This document shows, piece after piece, positions 32,757 through 41,055 of a DNA stretch of 64,000 nucleotides. Each line of letters begins with the position of its first letter. The first letter of the stretch is position 1. Below the pieces are notes generated by a model. It was not told where the DNA came from. It did no database searches and saw nothing but the letters and a program-made list of their open reading frames with translations. This stretch comes from UMGS1766 sp963597355. GTDB lineage: Bacteria > Bacillota > Clostridia > Oscillospirales > Oscillospiraceae. Position numbers and translations under genes: made by a program. The stretch is from contig CAVBPR010000002.1 of assembly GCA_963597355.1 (NCBI GenBank), positions 248,001 through 312,000 of the forward strand, given 5' to 3'.

Positions 32757-33650
32757 ATGAATTTGACAAAATTGCGTTATTTCGTTGAGGTGGCTCGTTG
32801 TGGCAGTTTTTCGGAAGCGGCCCGGCGATTGTACACAGCTCAGCCCAACTTATCCAAACAGATCGCGCAAATGGAGCAGGAAATTGGTTTTTCCCTTTTT
32901 TTGCGGTCCAGGAGGTCGGTAAAGCTGACTCCTGCAGGAGAATTCCTGTTTCAAAAGATTGAACATTTGCCGGATGAGCTGGATGATATATTTGAACAGG
33001 CCCGCTCTTTGGCGCGGCGTGGGGATGGAAGTTTAAGCATTGGAGTTTTAGAAGGGCAGGATGTTAATCAGGTTCTGGGAGAGCGATTGGCGGCGGTTTC
33101 TGCCATTTATCCTCAGCTGCAAATATCGTTGGAACGCAACTCGTATCAAAATCTCCGCAGTGGCTTAATTTCCGGACACTATGATATTATTATAACGCTC
33201 AGCTTTGATGTAGAAGGAGCGGCAGAATTTGATAGCTATACGCTGTACAAAAAACAGCCGGCAATTGCTATGTCACGAAGTCATCCCTTAGCCAGAAAAA
33301 AAGAGTTAACCCTTAATGATCTGAAAGGGGAACATTTTATTGTAATTTCCCGAAATGAATCTCCCGGCGGTTATCAACGATTGATCGACAGTTGCGCCGC
33401 GGAAGGATTTGAGCCGAAGATTGTGCGTGAGCCACGGTCATTGGAGTCTCTTTTGTTGTGCGTTGAAATGGGTATGGGTATTGCTTTGCTGGATCAGAAT
33501 ACACGATTAGAGTTGAGTCCTTATATCATTACAATACCACAAAATGCACCGCCTATGGCGGTCGTTGCGGTAATTATGCAGAGTGAAAAGCGACCAATTA
33601 TCAACAATATTATAAAAATTCTCTCGAAGGCAGAACACGAATTAGAGTAA
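32757..33650 (+). CDS. LysR-family transcriptional regulator
   Basis: 297 residues: N-terminal winged helix-turn-helix (MNLTKLRYFVEVARCGSFSE, then AARRLYTAQPNLSKQIAQME) and a periplasmic-binding-like effector domain with the typical HPLARKKELTLNDLKGEHFI block. It is transcribed away from the flavodoxin-led operon across 235 bp, the classic LysR arrangement, so it probably controls that operon and itself in response to the substrate. AGAGGA precedes the ATG. Confidence 0.93.
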   Translation: MNLTKLRYFVEVARCGSFSEAARRLYTAQPNLSKQIAQMEQEIGFSLFLRSRRSVKLTPAGEFLFQKIEHLPDELDDIFEQARSLARRGDGSLSIGVLEGQDVNQVLGERLAAVSAIYPQLQISLERNSYQNLRSGLISGHYDIIITLSFDVEGAAEFDSYTLYKKQPAIAMSRSHPLARKKELTLNDLKGEHFIVISRNESPGGYQRLIDSCAAEGFEPKIVREPRSLESLLLCVEMGMGIALLDQNTRLELSPYIITIPQNAPPMAVVAVIMQSEKRPIINNIIKILSKAEHELE

Positions 33651-33653
33651 AAA

Positions 33654-33697
33654 GATACCGTACATTGGCAATTGCACCAATGTACGGTATCTTCTTT
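33654..33697. terminator. Bidirectional terminator between lysR-type and G5/3D genes
   Basis: GATACCGTACATTGG (33654-33668) pairs with CCAATGTACGGTATC (33677-33691), with T-rich sequence on both outward sides. Confidence 0.85.
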
Positions 33698-34686
33698 TAT
33701 TCTAACACATATACGGTTACAGTTCGACGACCGAAGGAACGGCAGAGGGACTCACTGTTATAAAACAGGTCAACCGTGTTTCCTTTGATGTTTCCGCCGG
33801 TATCTTCTGCCACAGCCTCTCCGTAGACAACCGAGCCGTCGCTGGCAATGATGAATAGATGGCTGCCCAAAGGTATAATCGATGGATCCACCGCAATTGC
33901 CCCTTGACGAGTAGCGGTTCCGCTGGCGGTTATTCCACCCGGTTCACAGTAAGCATAGCCGGTACAGCTGACAGCACGAGAATAAGAATAGGTAATTCCA
34001 TTCGCAGTCGTGAACACGTGATTTGCACTGTCGACAGACACTATGGTATCGCTCGTCAGATCCAGTGAGCTGCCATGATTGTAAAATCCGGTCGGCTCAG
34101 CCTCGCTTGTACCATAGGAGACAACCTCGTCAATCTTTTCAACCAGCGTTTCAGAACTTAGCAGGGTAGTGGTCGTTTCACCGTTCAGTGTACGTACTTC
34201 GTAGCTGTTGCGCTGCAGTCCGGCTTGTCCACTGGTTAACACAGCCTCTTCGCCTACCTGCATAGAACTGTCTTCTGTACGAATCGTCTCAAATGGGACT
34301 TCTTCCTCTACAGTTGATGTTTCAATGAGAAGTCGATTGACATACAAATCGTAACCATAGTCATTTTTAACCTGTTCCGTGTAGTCCTGATTTGCTAATG
34401 TAAATCCGTAGAGAACGGAAAGTTCTTCGCCAGAAACACCTTCTACATCCACCGTATATACGGTTCCATCAACATGGATCGTGGCAAGCGTGTGTCCGGC
34501 AGGGAAGGTGCCCTGGTCTCCAAGACAGATTTCCTCAATTACAGAGGTGGTTGCAGAGGCCGCGTCATTAGCAAACGCATGGATTGAGATGCCAAGGACA
34601 ATTACAATAGCAAATGTAATGTATAAAAGCTTACGGAAACAGAAGCGCGATTTCCAAATGTTGAATTGTTCAACTGATTGGAACAT
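33697..34686 (-). CDS. Secreted G5 and 3D domain protein
   Basis: 329 residues. A signal or anchor helix (LLYITFAIVIVLGISIHAFA) is followed by a G5-like domain (about 95-175, with EEEVPFETIRTEDSSM and VLTSGQAGLQRNSYEV) and a C-terminal 3D domain: the three aspartates fall in IAVDPSIIPLGS, AVAEDTGGNIKG and NTVDLFY. This is the YabE/YuiC/resuscitation-factor layout; 3D domains are thought to cleave glycan strands of peptidoglycan. It acts outside the membrane on the cell wall. AGGAGG precedes the ATG. Confidence 0.9.
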   Translation of the reverse strand: MFQSVEQFNIWKSRFCFRKLLYITFAIVIVLGISIHAFANDAASATTSVIEEICLGDQGTFPAGHTLATIHVDGTVYTVDVEGVSGEELSVLYGFTLANQDYTEQVKNDYGYDLYVNRLLIETSTVEEEVPFETIRTEDSSMQVGEEAVLTSGQAGLQRNSYEVRTLNGETTTTLLSSETLVEKIDEVVSYGTSEAEPTGFYNHGSSLDLTSDTIVSVDSANHVFTTANGITYSYSRAVSCTGYAYCEPGGITASGTATRQGAIAVDPSIIPLGSHLFIIASDGSVVYGEAVAEDTGGNIKGNTVDLFYNSESLCRSFGRRTVTVYVLE

Positions 34687-34731
34687 AAAATCCTCCTAAC
34701 AATTTACGTTTGTAACTTTTGTTACCGGCTT

Positions 34732-34760
34732 ATTATATGAAAAAAAGGGGCAAAAATCAA
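34732..34760 (-). promoter_or_regulatory. Promoter of the G5/3D protein gene
   Basis: On the minus strand TTGATT (34755-34760) and TATAAT (34732-34737) are 17 bp apart. A GTAAC-TTTT-GTTAC inverted repeat lies in the leader. The rest of 34761-35069 is A/T-rich with no gene I can support. Confidence 0.65.
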
Positions 34761-35069
34761 ATTACAAGGGTGAAATTCCGAGCAAAATAGTTTCGAAACA
34801 TAAAATTTATGTCAACTAAAGTGCAAAAAATATTCGATATCCTGTAAAAATAAACGACAAAGAGTTACAAAGAGTTACATTAGCAATGAGAAAATTAAGA
34901 ACAAAATTCGTTGTTTTTAGTAATTTTGAAGTAAAAATATAAATAAAATAAGAGAAATGACAGCATTAAGACGGGAGTGACAAAATTTGAAGATGAGTTT
35001 TGGTAAAAATAACGGAAATAACAGCGAAATATTTGCAATGCAATTAAATAAATAATAAGAAAACTTTTC

Positions 35070-35098
35070 TTGACTTTACCTGTTTGATCCGCTATAAT
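35070..35098 (+). promoter_or_regulatory. Promoter of tRNA-Pro
   Basis: TTGACT (35070-35075) and TATAAT (35093-35098) are 17 bp apart, 12 bp before the tRNA. Confidence 0.88.
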
Positions 35099-35109
35099 GT
35101 TCGAGTATC

Positions 35110-35185
35110 GGGGTGTGGCGAAGCTTGGTATCGCGCTTGGTTCGGGTCCAAGAGGCCTCGGGTTCAAATCCCGACACTCCGACCA
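35110..35185 (+). tRNA. tRNA-Pro (anticodon CGG)
   Basis: A 76-nt cloverleaf. The acceptor CGGGGTG pairs with CACTCCG, the anticodon stem CTTGG/CCAAG holds loop TTCGGGT (anticodon CGG, reading CCG), the T-arm is CGGGTTCAAATCCCG, and CCA is encoded. G37 fits proline tRNAs. Confidence 0.95.
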
Positions 35186-35337
35186 TGACGAATGTTCTTG
35201 TTGCATGCAGTTGCAAAAGGACATTCGTCTTTCTTTTATTAACTTGCAATTCCGTAAGTAACGGTTGTCTCGTAAAGGTGCGTTTTATCCATAATTTCTC
35301 AGCCATAAAATAAATTGAAAAAATTTAAAATAAGTGG

Positions 35338-35365
35338 TTGACTTTTTGAAACAATGTGATATAAT
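35338..35365 (+). promoter_or_regulatory. Promoter of tRNA-Ser
   Basis: TTGACT (35338-35343) and TATAAT (35360-35365) are 16 bp apart. The boxes are the same as for tRNA-Pro upstream. Confidence 0.8.
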
Positions 35366-35427
35366 CAATATCGTTGTTTGACGAACGCCTTCCGTCAACG
35401 GTGAGTAGAGCACCACATTTTCTCGAT

Positions 35428-35518
35428 GCAGAAGTGGCTGAGTGGTCGAAGGCGCACGATTGGAAATCGTGTAGGCGTTAATAGCGTCTCGAGGGTTCAA
35501 ATCCCTCCTTCTGCGCCA
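35428..35518 (+). tRNA. tRNA-Ser (anticodon GGA)
   Basis: A 91-nt class II tRNA with a long variable arm. The acceptor GCAGAAG pairs with CTTCTGC, the anticodon stem CACGA/TCGTG holds loop TTGGAAA (GGA, reading TCC/TCT), the T-arm is GAGGGTTCAAATCCCTC, and CCA is encoded. Confidence 0.96.
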
Positions 35519-35541
35519 TATTGGAAGTGTAAGACTTCCGC

Positions 35542-35572
35542 AAAAAACCTCCGACAGAGTCGGAGGTTTTTT
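35542..35572 (+). terminator. Terminator of tRNA-Ser
   Basis: AAAAAACCTCCGAC and GTCGGAGGTTTTTT form a perfect 14-bp stem with loop AGA. Confidence 0.92.
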
Positions 35573-35610
35573 GTTTTGTGATGTGAAAAAGATGAAAGTC
35601 TGAATACAAA

Positions 35611-35645
35611 ACGACAGCGTTGCGCGTAATGCCAACGCTGTCATT
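35611..35645 (-). terminator. Terminator of the lipoprotein gene
   Basis: GACAGCGTTG and CAACGCTGTC pair across a 10-base loop. On the minus strand a short T-run (CGTTTTG) follows. Confidence 0.65.
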
Positions 35646-35657
35646 TTGGCGTTTTTA

Positions 35658-36992
35658 TTAATTACAGTTCGACATTCCAAGAATCGCCGCATAAGCATAT
35701 TCCAGTTCTGTTTCCGCATCAATAAGAGATGCGTTTTCGTCGCCGTTATACTCTGTGATTTCTACTTCCAGAGAGTCTGCTGCGTCAATATCGGATGTTG
35801 TCCAGGAATAAATTTGCATGATATGAAATGTGCCGCTGGTGTCTTCCATGGTCATGCTGTAGGTTCTGTAATTGACCTTATAGCTACCTACGGAAACTGA
35901 TTTAATGTCGCTGGCACTGATTTTGCTCAGTCCGTCTGTGTCACGATATGTATCCAGAAGCAAGTTTGAATATTCTTCCTGCTGCTCAATGGAGTAGTTG
36001 TTTGCGATGCGATAACAGATGATCTCTGTGTCATTGTCACTGTAGTTATAATAGAAGGACAATTCGTCTGTGTTGCTTTCGTCTCGCAGCATGTATTGCG
36101 GAGCAGAGACTTCAACATAATAAGTATTTGTGTCGTTGTAAATGCGATAGGTTCCGGTGTCGGTATCTTCTTCAATTGATGTGCTTGCTTCAGAATCCGG
36201 GAGACCATCTAAAGCAGCACTGCGAAAATCGTCTGGCATGGTGACATCTACAGCGGTTCCGTAGTTGTGGTAGGTGATTTCATACTCCAATGATTTCACA
36301 GTGTATTGGTTGCCCTGTTCATCTTTAATTTGAATGGAAAGGCTCTCTAAATCGTTGTATTGTATGGACAGTGTTGCCGGAAGCTCTGTTTCGCGATAGG
36401 CACGAAGCGTGGCGGTTGCCGCACAGCCGGATAGAGGGAGCGTCTGCCGAGAGAGAAAACTGTAAAAGGTTTGTATGCTGTCATCTGTCAAACCTGAGCC
36501 GTAGTATACATCGCATTCCGAGCCATAAATCAGCTCGGTTGATTCCCGCCGCTGAAAGCTTCCGCTTTCGGCCATAGAACCCGGTAAAAGGGCAAAATTG
36601 AGAAGCGTATTTGTGTCGGTATCATGATAATAAAAATCATTGTATCGATAATATGTTCCGGTTGTATCGCTATAAGCTTCCATGTCGTATCGCTGTGCCT
36701 CCTGTGAATTGAGAATTGTGGATAGCGTGCCGGTAGCGTGGCAATTTTTGCTCAGGAGATCGGTTTGTATTTCAGCAGAGAATTTTTGCGTGATTTCGTC
36801 GTAGGATGTTCCGTTAATAGTAGCACTCAAGCCCAAGGTGTATTCCACGGTGCAAAAAACAGAGGACTGTCGTTCCAGAGCCTGTGCTACGGCAAAAAGG
36901 GATTGGTCTGCATGATTGCTGCTGCAGCTGCTGAGTAAGATAGAGAAAACGGTGAATAGACTGAATAATGAGGCCTTATACAGATTCTTCAT
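35658..36992 (-). CDS. Lipoprotein of unknown function
   Basis: 444 residues with a lipoprotein signal peptide (KNLYKASLFSLFTVFSILLS then SCSSN, lipidated Cys near 23) and a long extracellular part rich in Ser, Thr, Tyr and Asp. It has two similar-sized halves separated near STSIEEDTDTGTYRIYND. I do not recognise a named domain; the pattern resembles beta-rich surface lipoproteins of clostridia. The ATG at 36992 follows AAGGAG; a TTG 6 bases earlier is less likely. It stands alone between tRNA-Ser and a divergent aminotransferase gene. Confidence 0.75.
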   Translation of the reverse strand: MKNLYKASLFSLFTVFSILLSSCSSNHADQSLFAVAQALERQSSVFCTVEYTLGLSATINGTSYDEITQKFSAEIQTDLLSKNCHATGTLSTILNSQEAQRYDMEAYSDTTGTYYRYNDFYYHDTDTNTLLNFALLPGSMAESGSFQRRESTELIYGSECDVYYGSGLTDDSIQTFYSFLSRQTLPLSGCAATATLRAYRETELPATLSIQYNDLESLSIQIKDEQGNQYTVKSLEYEITYHNYGTAVDVTMPDDFRSAALDGLPDSEASTSIEEDTDTGTYRIYNDTNTYYVEVSAPQYMLRDESNTDELSFYYNYSDNDTEIICYRIANNYSIEQQEEYSNLLLDTYRDTDGLSKISASDIKSVSVGSYKVNYRTYSMTMEDTSGTFHIMQIYSWTTSDIDAADSLEVEITEYNGDENASLIDAETELEYAYAAILGMSNCN

Positions 36993-37075
36993 GGACAATT
37001 CTCCTTTTTGATTTTACATCTTTTCCAACATAGTCCACTAAAAAACAAGAATACCTTAATAAAAGTTGAATTCTA

Positions 37076-37104
37076 TTGTTTCTGTTACAACAAAATGCTA
37101 CAAT
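37076..37104 (+). promoter_or_regulatory. Promoter of the aminotransferase/cytidylyltransferase pair
   Basis: TTGTTT (37076-37081) and TACAAT (37099-37104) are 17 bp apart. Confidence 0.6.
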
Positions 37105-37194
37105 ATACACTAATATAAATCCTATTTTGTATATTTGGCAATGCTTATTTGCAGATAAATTAGTTTCATTTTCTTATTTTTGGAGGAATACAGG

Positions 37195-38268
37195 ATGCTT
37201 AATTTTACAGTCGGTCCGGTCATGTCGGATAACATAGTTTGCTCTATTGGAGCAGAACAAGTTCCTTATTTCCGGACTCCGGAATTTTCTGACATTATGC
37301 TGGAAAATGAAAGGCTGATGAAAAAGTTTACCAAAGCAGATGATGATGCCAGAGTTGTATTTATCACCGGATCCGGTACAGCTTCTATGGAAGCAGCTGT
37401 GCTGAATTTGTTTGATTCATCAGACCGAGTCTTAATTGTAAATGGCGGCAGCTTTGGACATCGCTTTGTTGAATTGTGCGAGATATATGCCATTCCCCAT
37501 GAAGAGATCCGGCTCCAGACGGGAGAAGCGCTAAAACAGGAACACTTAGATGCCTATGACGGAAAGAACTTTACGGGTTTTCTTGTTAATGTCCATGAAA
37601 CTTCTACCGGTGTTCACTATGACATGGAATTAATCAGTCAGTTTTGCAAAAAGAACAACCTTTTCCTGGTGGTTGATGCAATTAGTTCGTTCCTCGCAGA
37701 TGAGTTTGATATGAGCAAACTGAATGTGCAGGTGATGATAACTGGTTCGCAGAAGGCATTGGCTTGCCCTCCGGGAATATCGGTCATGGTTCTTTCTCCG
37801 GAGGCTGTTCAGCGCGTGGAACAGCGAGAAGTAAGATGCATGTATTTGAATCTTAAATCTGCACTGAAAAATGGCGAGCGCGGACAGACTCCCTTCACGC
37901 CGGCAGTAGGGATTTTGCGCCAGATCAACGCGCGGTTGAAAGCGATAGAAGCCTCTGGCGGAGTTGAAAACGAGAGCCAGAAAATTGCTGCATTGGCTCA
38001 AGATTTTCGCGAGAAAATAAAAGGCTTGCCCTTTGAAATTACCTCGGAATCTCTTTCAAATGCAGTAACTCCACTGCATCCGTTAAATGTGTCTGCATAC
38101 GATTTATTTACTGTGCTCAAGGACGAATACGGTATTTGGATTTGTCCCAATGGCGGAGAATTGAAAGATAGAATCTTCCGCGTTGGTCATATTGGTGCGC
38201 TGACAAAGGAAGATAACACAACATTGGTCAATGCCTTTAAAGATCTGCAGCGACGCGGGTTGCTGTGA
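37195..38268 (+). CDS. Class V PLP-dependent aminotransferase
   Basis: 357 residues of the alanine-glyoxylate/serine-pyruvate/AEP transaminase group: FITGSGTASMEAAVLN near residue 55, NVHETSTGVHYD, VVDAISSFLADEFD with the PLP aspartate, and the Schiff-base lysine in ITGSQKALACPPG near 190. It should move an amino group between a small aldehyde or ketone and an amino acid. It is paired by 17-bp spacing with the cytidylyltransferase-dehydrogenase fusion gene, suggesting production and activation of an amino-alcohol phosphate or similar unit. The ATG follows GGAGG by 8 bases. Confidence 0.88.
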   Translation: MLNFTVGPVMSDNIVCSIGAEQVPYFRTPEFSDIMLENERLMKKFTKADDDARVVFITGSGTASMEAAVLNLFDSSDRVLIVNGGSFGHRFVELCEIYAIPHEEIRLQTGEALKQEHLDAYDGKNFTGFLVNVHETSTGVHYDMELISQFCKKNNLFLVVDAISSFLADEFDMSKLNVQVMITGSQKALACPPGISVMVLSPEAVQRVEQREVRCMYLNLKSALKNGERGQTPFTPAVGILRQINARLKAIEASGGVENESQKIAALAQDFREKIKGLPFEITSESLSNAVTPLHPLNVSAYDLFTVLKDEYGIWICPNGGELKDRIFRVGHIGALTKEDNTTLVNAFKDLQRRGLL

Positions 38269-38285
38269 TGTGCAGAGAGGGTAAC

Positions 38286-39623
38286 ATGAAGAAGGTAATT
38301 ACTTACGGTACATATGATTTGCTTCACTATGGGCATATCCGGCTTCTTGAACGGGCAAAGGCACTGGGAGATTATTTGATTGTCGGTGTCACTGCGGATG
38401 ATTTTGATAAAACTCGTGGCAAAATCAATGTGCAGCAGTCATTGATGGAACGAATCGAGGCGGTTCGTGCGACCGGATTGGCAGACAAGATTATTGTTGA
38501 GGAATATGAAGGTCAGAAAATAGATGACATTCGCCGATATGGAGTTGATATCTTTACAGTTGGCTCTGATTGGAAAGGGAAGTTTGACTATCTGGGCGAA
38601 TATTGCAAGGTGGTCTATCTTCCGCGAACCGAGGGAATTTCCAGTTCGGAAGTGCGCAGCAAACAACGCAAGCTTAAGGTGGGAATCGTGGGCGAAGCGA
38701 CATTCCGGACAAAATTTATTGCAGAGTCCAAGTATGTGAATGGTGTTGAAGTTGTCGGTGTATGTATGGAACGCCCTGCGGAATCAGAGCGGGAAGAAAT
38801 TTTTCACACGGATTCTTATGATACGCTGTTAAGCCAGGTGGATGCAGTCTATGTTGTCTCAAGACCTGAGATGCACTATGATGATGTGAAGCGTGCACTT
38901 TTAGCGGGGAAACATGTTTTGTGTGAAGCACCAATCGCATTAAAAACCACAGAGTGCGACGAATTGCTTGCACTTGCAGAAGCACATGATTTGGTGCTTA
39001 TGGATGGTATAAAAACGGCGTATTCTACCGCATATGAGCGGCTGATCCTCCTGGCGAAATCCGGGCGCATCGGAAAAGTTGTTTCAGTAGATGCCGTATG
39101 TACCAGTCTGAATGAGAATGTTTCCGGTGCAGGTGTTGATTTGGCGCGAAAATGGAACAGCGTGTGCGAATGGGCGCCAACAGCTCTATTGCCGGTATTT
39201 CAGATTTTAGGCACAGACTACAAAAGAAAAGTCATTACAACAAAATTTCTGGATAAGAAAGCAAATATGGATGCGTTCACAAAAATTGACTTTACCTATG
39301 GAGATGCAGTTGCTACAATAAAAGTGGCAAAGGCTGCAAAATCAGAGGGTGAGTTGATTATTTCCGGAACAAATGGTTACATTTATGTTCCAGCACCATG
39401 GTGGAAAACAGATTATTTTGAAATTCGCTATGAAAATCCGGCAGACAACAAGCGGTTCTTCTATCAATTAGATGGAGAAGGAATCCGATATGAGATTGTT
39501 GCGTTTTCCAGATCGATAGAGGCAAAACGCAGTATGAGTTATATTGAGGCTGAAGTGACTCGCTCGATCACAGAAATTATGGAATGCTTTAATAACAGAG
39601 ATGATCTGGTTGAAATCTCCTGA
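38286..39623 (+). CDS. Cytidylyltransferase-like / Gfo-Idh-MocA dehydrogenase fusion
   Basis: 445 residues in two parts. Residues 1-125 are a glycerol-3-phosphate-cytidylyltransferase-like domain with GTYDLLHYGHIRLLERA (HxGH at 14-17) and RTEGISSSEVRS. From about 127 a Gfo/Idh/MocA oxidoreductase begins (KVGIVGEATFRTKF) with the usual CEAPIALKTTECDELL block after the nucleotide fold. The first would make a CDP-linked alcohol, the second oxidise or reduce a sugar or polyol. With the upstream aminotransferase this looks like a small pathway for an activated building block of a cell-surface polymer, but no glycosyltransferases lie nearby. GAGAGG precedes the ATG. Confidence 0.82.
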   Translation: MKKVITYGTYDLLHYGHIRLLERAKALGDYLIVGVTADDFDKTRGKINVQQSLMERIEAVRATGLADKIIVEEYEGQKIDDIRRYGVDIFTVGSDWKGKFDYLGEYCKVVYLPRTEGISSSEVRSKQRKLKVGIVGEATFRTKFIAESKYVNGVEVVGVCMERPAESEREEIFHTDSYDTLLSQVDAVYVVSRPEMHYDDVKRALLAGKHVLCEAPIALKTTECDELLALAEAHDLVLMDGIKTAYSTAYERLILLAKSGRIGKVVSVDAVCTSLNENVSGAGVDLARKWNSVCEWAPTALLPVFQILGTDYKRKVITTKFLDKKANMDAFTKIDFTYGDAVATIKVAKAAKSEGELIISGTNGYIYVPAPWWKTDYFEIRYENPADNKRFFYQLDGEGIRYEIVAFSRSIEAKRSMSYIEAEVTRSITEIMECFNNRDDLVEIS

Positions 39624-39636
39624 AAACCTTATGGGA

Positions 39637-40038
39637 TTAAGATTGTTCCTTTGAAACACAGATCATGTCCACTACGCCATCAACCAGCAAATTATTGTTC
39701 TCGTCTGTGATCGTTATGTGAAAGATTGCCAGTTGCCGACCTCTTTTCACAACTTGAGCAGTCGCATAAATTGTACCACTGGTTACATTGCGCAGGTAGT
39801 TGATGTGGCAGCTTTGCGTCACATAATCTCTACCGTCCTGACGTGCAGTTACTCCCGCAACGCAGTCTGCCATGGTGCAAAGAAGACCCCCGTGAACATA
39901 TCCTCGTAAATTCAGCGATTCGGGACGGAGATCTGTCTTTACAGTGCTTTTGTCCTTAGACACGGAGCATAACTCGATGTGGTTATACTGCATGAAATGA
40001 TTGCTGGAGACGTATTGTTCCATTTCTGCTTTTGTCAT
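39637..40038 (-). CDS. PaaI-family hotdog thioesterase
   Basis: 133 residues with the hotdog-fold acyl-CoA thioesterase pattern: LNLRGYVHGGLLCTMADCVA (HGG loop near residue 50) followed by CHINYLRNVTSGTIYATAQV. It hydrolyses a thioester, probably a short or aromatic acyl-CoA. It is divergent from the enoyl-CoA hydratase-like gene, with which it may share a substrate. The ribosome site is weak (GGAAG). Confidence 0.88.
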   Translation of the reverse strand: MTKAEMEQYVSSNHFMQYNHIELCSVSKDKSTVKTDLRPESLNLRGYVHGGLLCTMADCVAGVTARQDGRDYVTQSCHINYLRNVTSGTIYATAQVVKRGRQLAIFHITITDENNNLLVDGVVDMICVSKEQS

Positions 40039-40126
40039 AATAAGAGAACACTTCCTTACAAATATTTATGTTTATTATACGCGTACGATCAAAAAACAGT
40101 CAATTGCATTGAGGAGTGAGTATAGA

Positions 40127-40927
40127 ATGAGTGAAGCCGCAATATTGGTTGATATCCATGAAAATCCAGAGGGTCAATTTGCCACTTTAACAATTCATAA
40201 CCCGGACGAATTGAACGCATTAACGACAGAGATGCAATTGCAGTTTATTGATGCTATAACAGAGTTGGACAATGATCCTTCTGTACGCGGCATTATTTTA
40301 CGTGGCGCCGGAACAAAAGCTTTTTCTGCCGGAGGGGCGATGGAAAGTCTTTCCGAAATTCAGACGCCATCAGACAGTGAAGCGATGTATCGGCGCGGAG
40401 TTAAACTGCGCGACACGATTCTAAATATGAAAAAACCGACCATAGCGGCAGTATCAGGGTGGTGCATTGGCGGCGGATTCGAAATTGCCCTGTCTTGCGA
40501 TCTTATTTATGCCGGAGAAAGCGCCCGTTTTGGTATGACAGAGGTGGACATAGGTCTGGTTCCCGGTTGGGGCGGCGCGATTCGTTTACCACGCCGTACG
40601 AATATGATTCGTGCAAAAGAGATGCTTTTGCTTGGTACGCGTTTATCTGCAGAAGAGGCATGCAGACAGGGAATTATCAATCGTGTGTTTCCAGATAAAA
40701 CTGTGTTTGATGAGGTTGAGAAAATTATGTCCATCATTGTCGGAAAGCCACCGTTGGCTGTTCGCGGCATCAAACAGATTATCAGCTTAGGTGCACTGGA
40801 TACCGGGTTTGAAAATGCACGTCAAATTGAACACGATTTAAGCATTCAGCTGATGGGAAGTCAGGATTTTCGGGAAGCGGTTCAGGCGTTTCAAGAAAAA
40901 AGAACTCCGAAATTTGAAGGTAAATGA
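40127..40927 (+). CDS. Enoyl-CoA hydratase/isomerase family protein
   Basis: 266 residues of the crotonase fold. The CoA-binding and oxyanion parts are GTKAFSAGGAMESL and SGWCIGGGFEIALSCDLIYA, and both catalytic-type acidic positions appear kept (GGGFE and FGMTEVDIGLVPGWGG). It probably hydrates or isomerises an enoyl-CoA. The start (MSEAAILVD) follows GAGGAG; the longer frame extends upstream without a ribosome site. No other beta-oxidation genes are nearby apart from the divergent thioesterase. Confidence 0.9.
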   Translation: MSEAAILVDIHENPEGQFATLTIHNPDELNALTTEMQLQFIDAITELDNDPSVRGIILRGAGTKAFSAGGAMESLSEIQTPSDSEAMYRRGVKLRDTILNMKKPTIAAVSGWCIGGGFEIALSCDLIYAGESARFGMTEVDIGLVPGWGGAIRLPRRTNMIRAKEMLLLGTRLSAEEACRQGIINRVFPDKTVFDEVEKIMSIIVGKPPLAVRGIKQIISLGALDTGFENARQIEHDLSIQLMGSQDFREAVQAFQEKRTPKFEGK

Positions 40928-41055
40928 TGTAATTATATGTTTTCCACAGTATGTGTATAATTTCGGTACAAACATGTTTGCGAGAAAATAACAGGATTGA
41001 TTATTACTGTCTGTTTTGTCTTAGTCACAGAAAATACGAATAGGTGAAATGCGGT

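Noticed and set aside
34895..35224. 109-codon minus-strand ORF containing SECRDLNPRPLGPEPS
   Set aside because: This is the well-known false protein read from the antisense strand of a tRNA gene, here tRNA-Pro.
35285..35722. 145-codon minus-strand ORF containing RRRRDLNPRDAI
   Set aside because: It is an antisense read of tRNA-Ser and its flanks.
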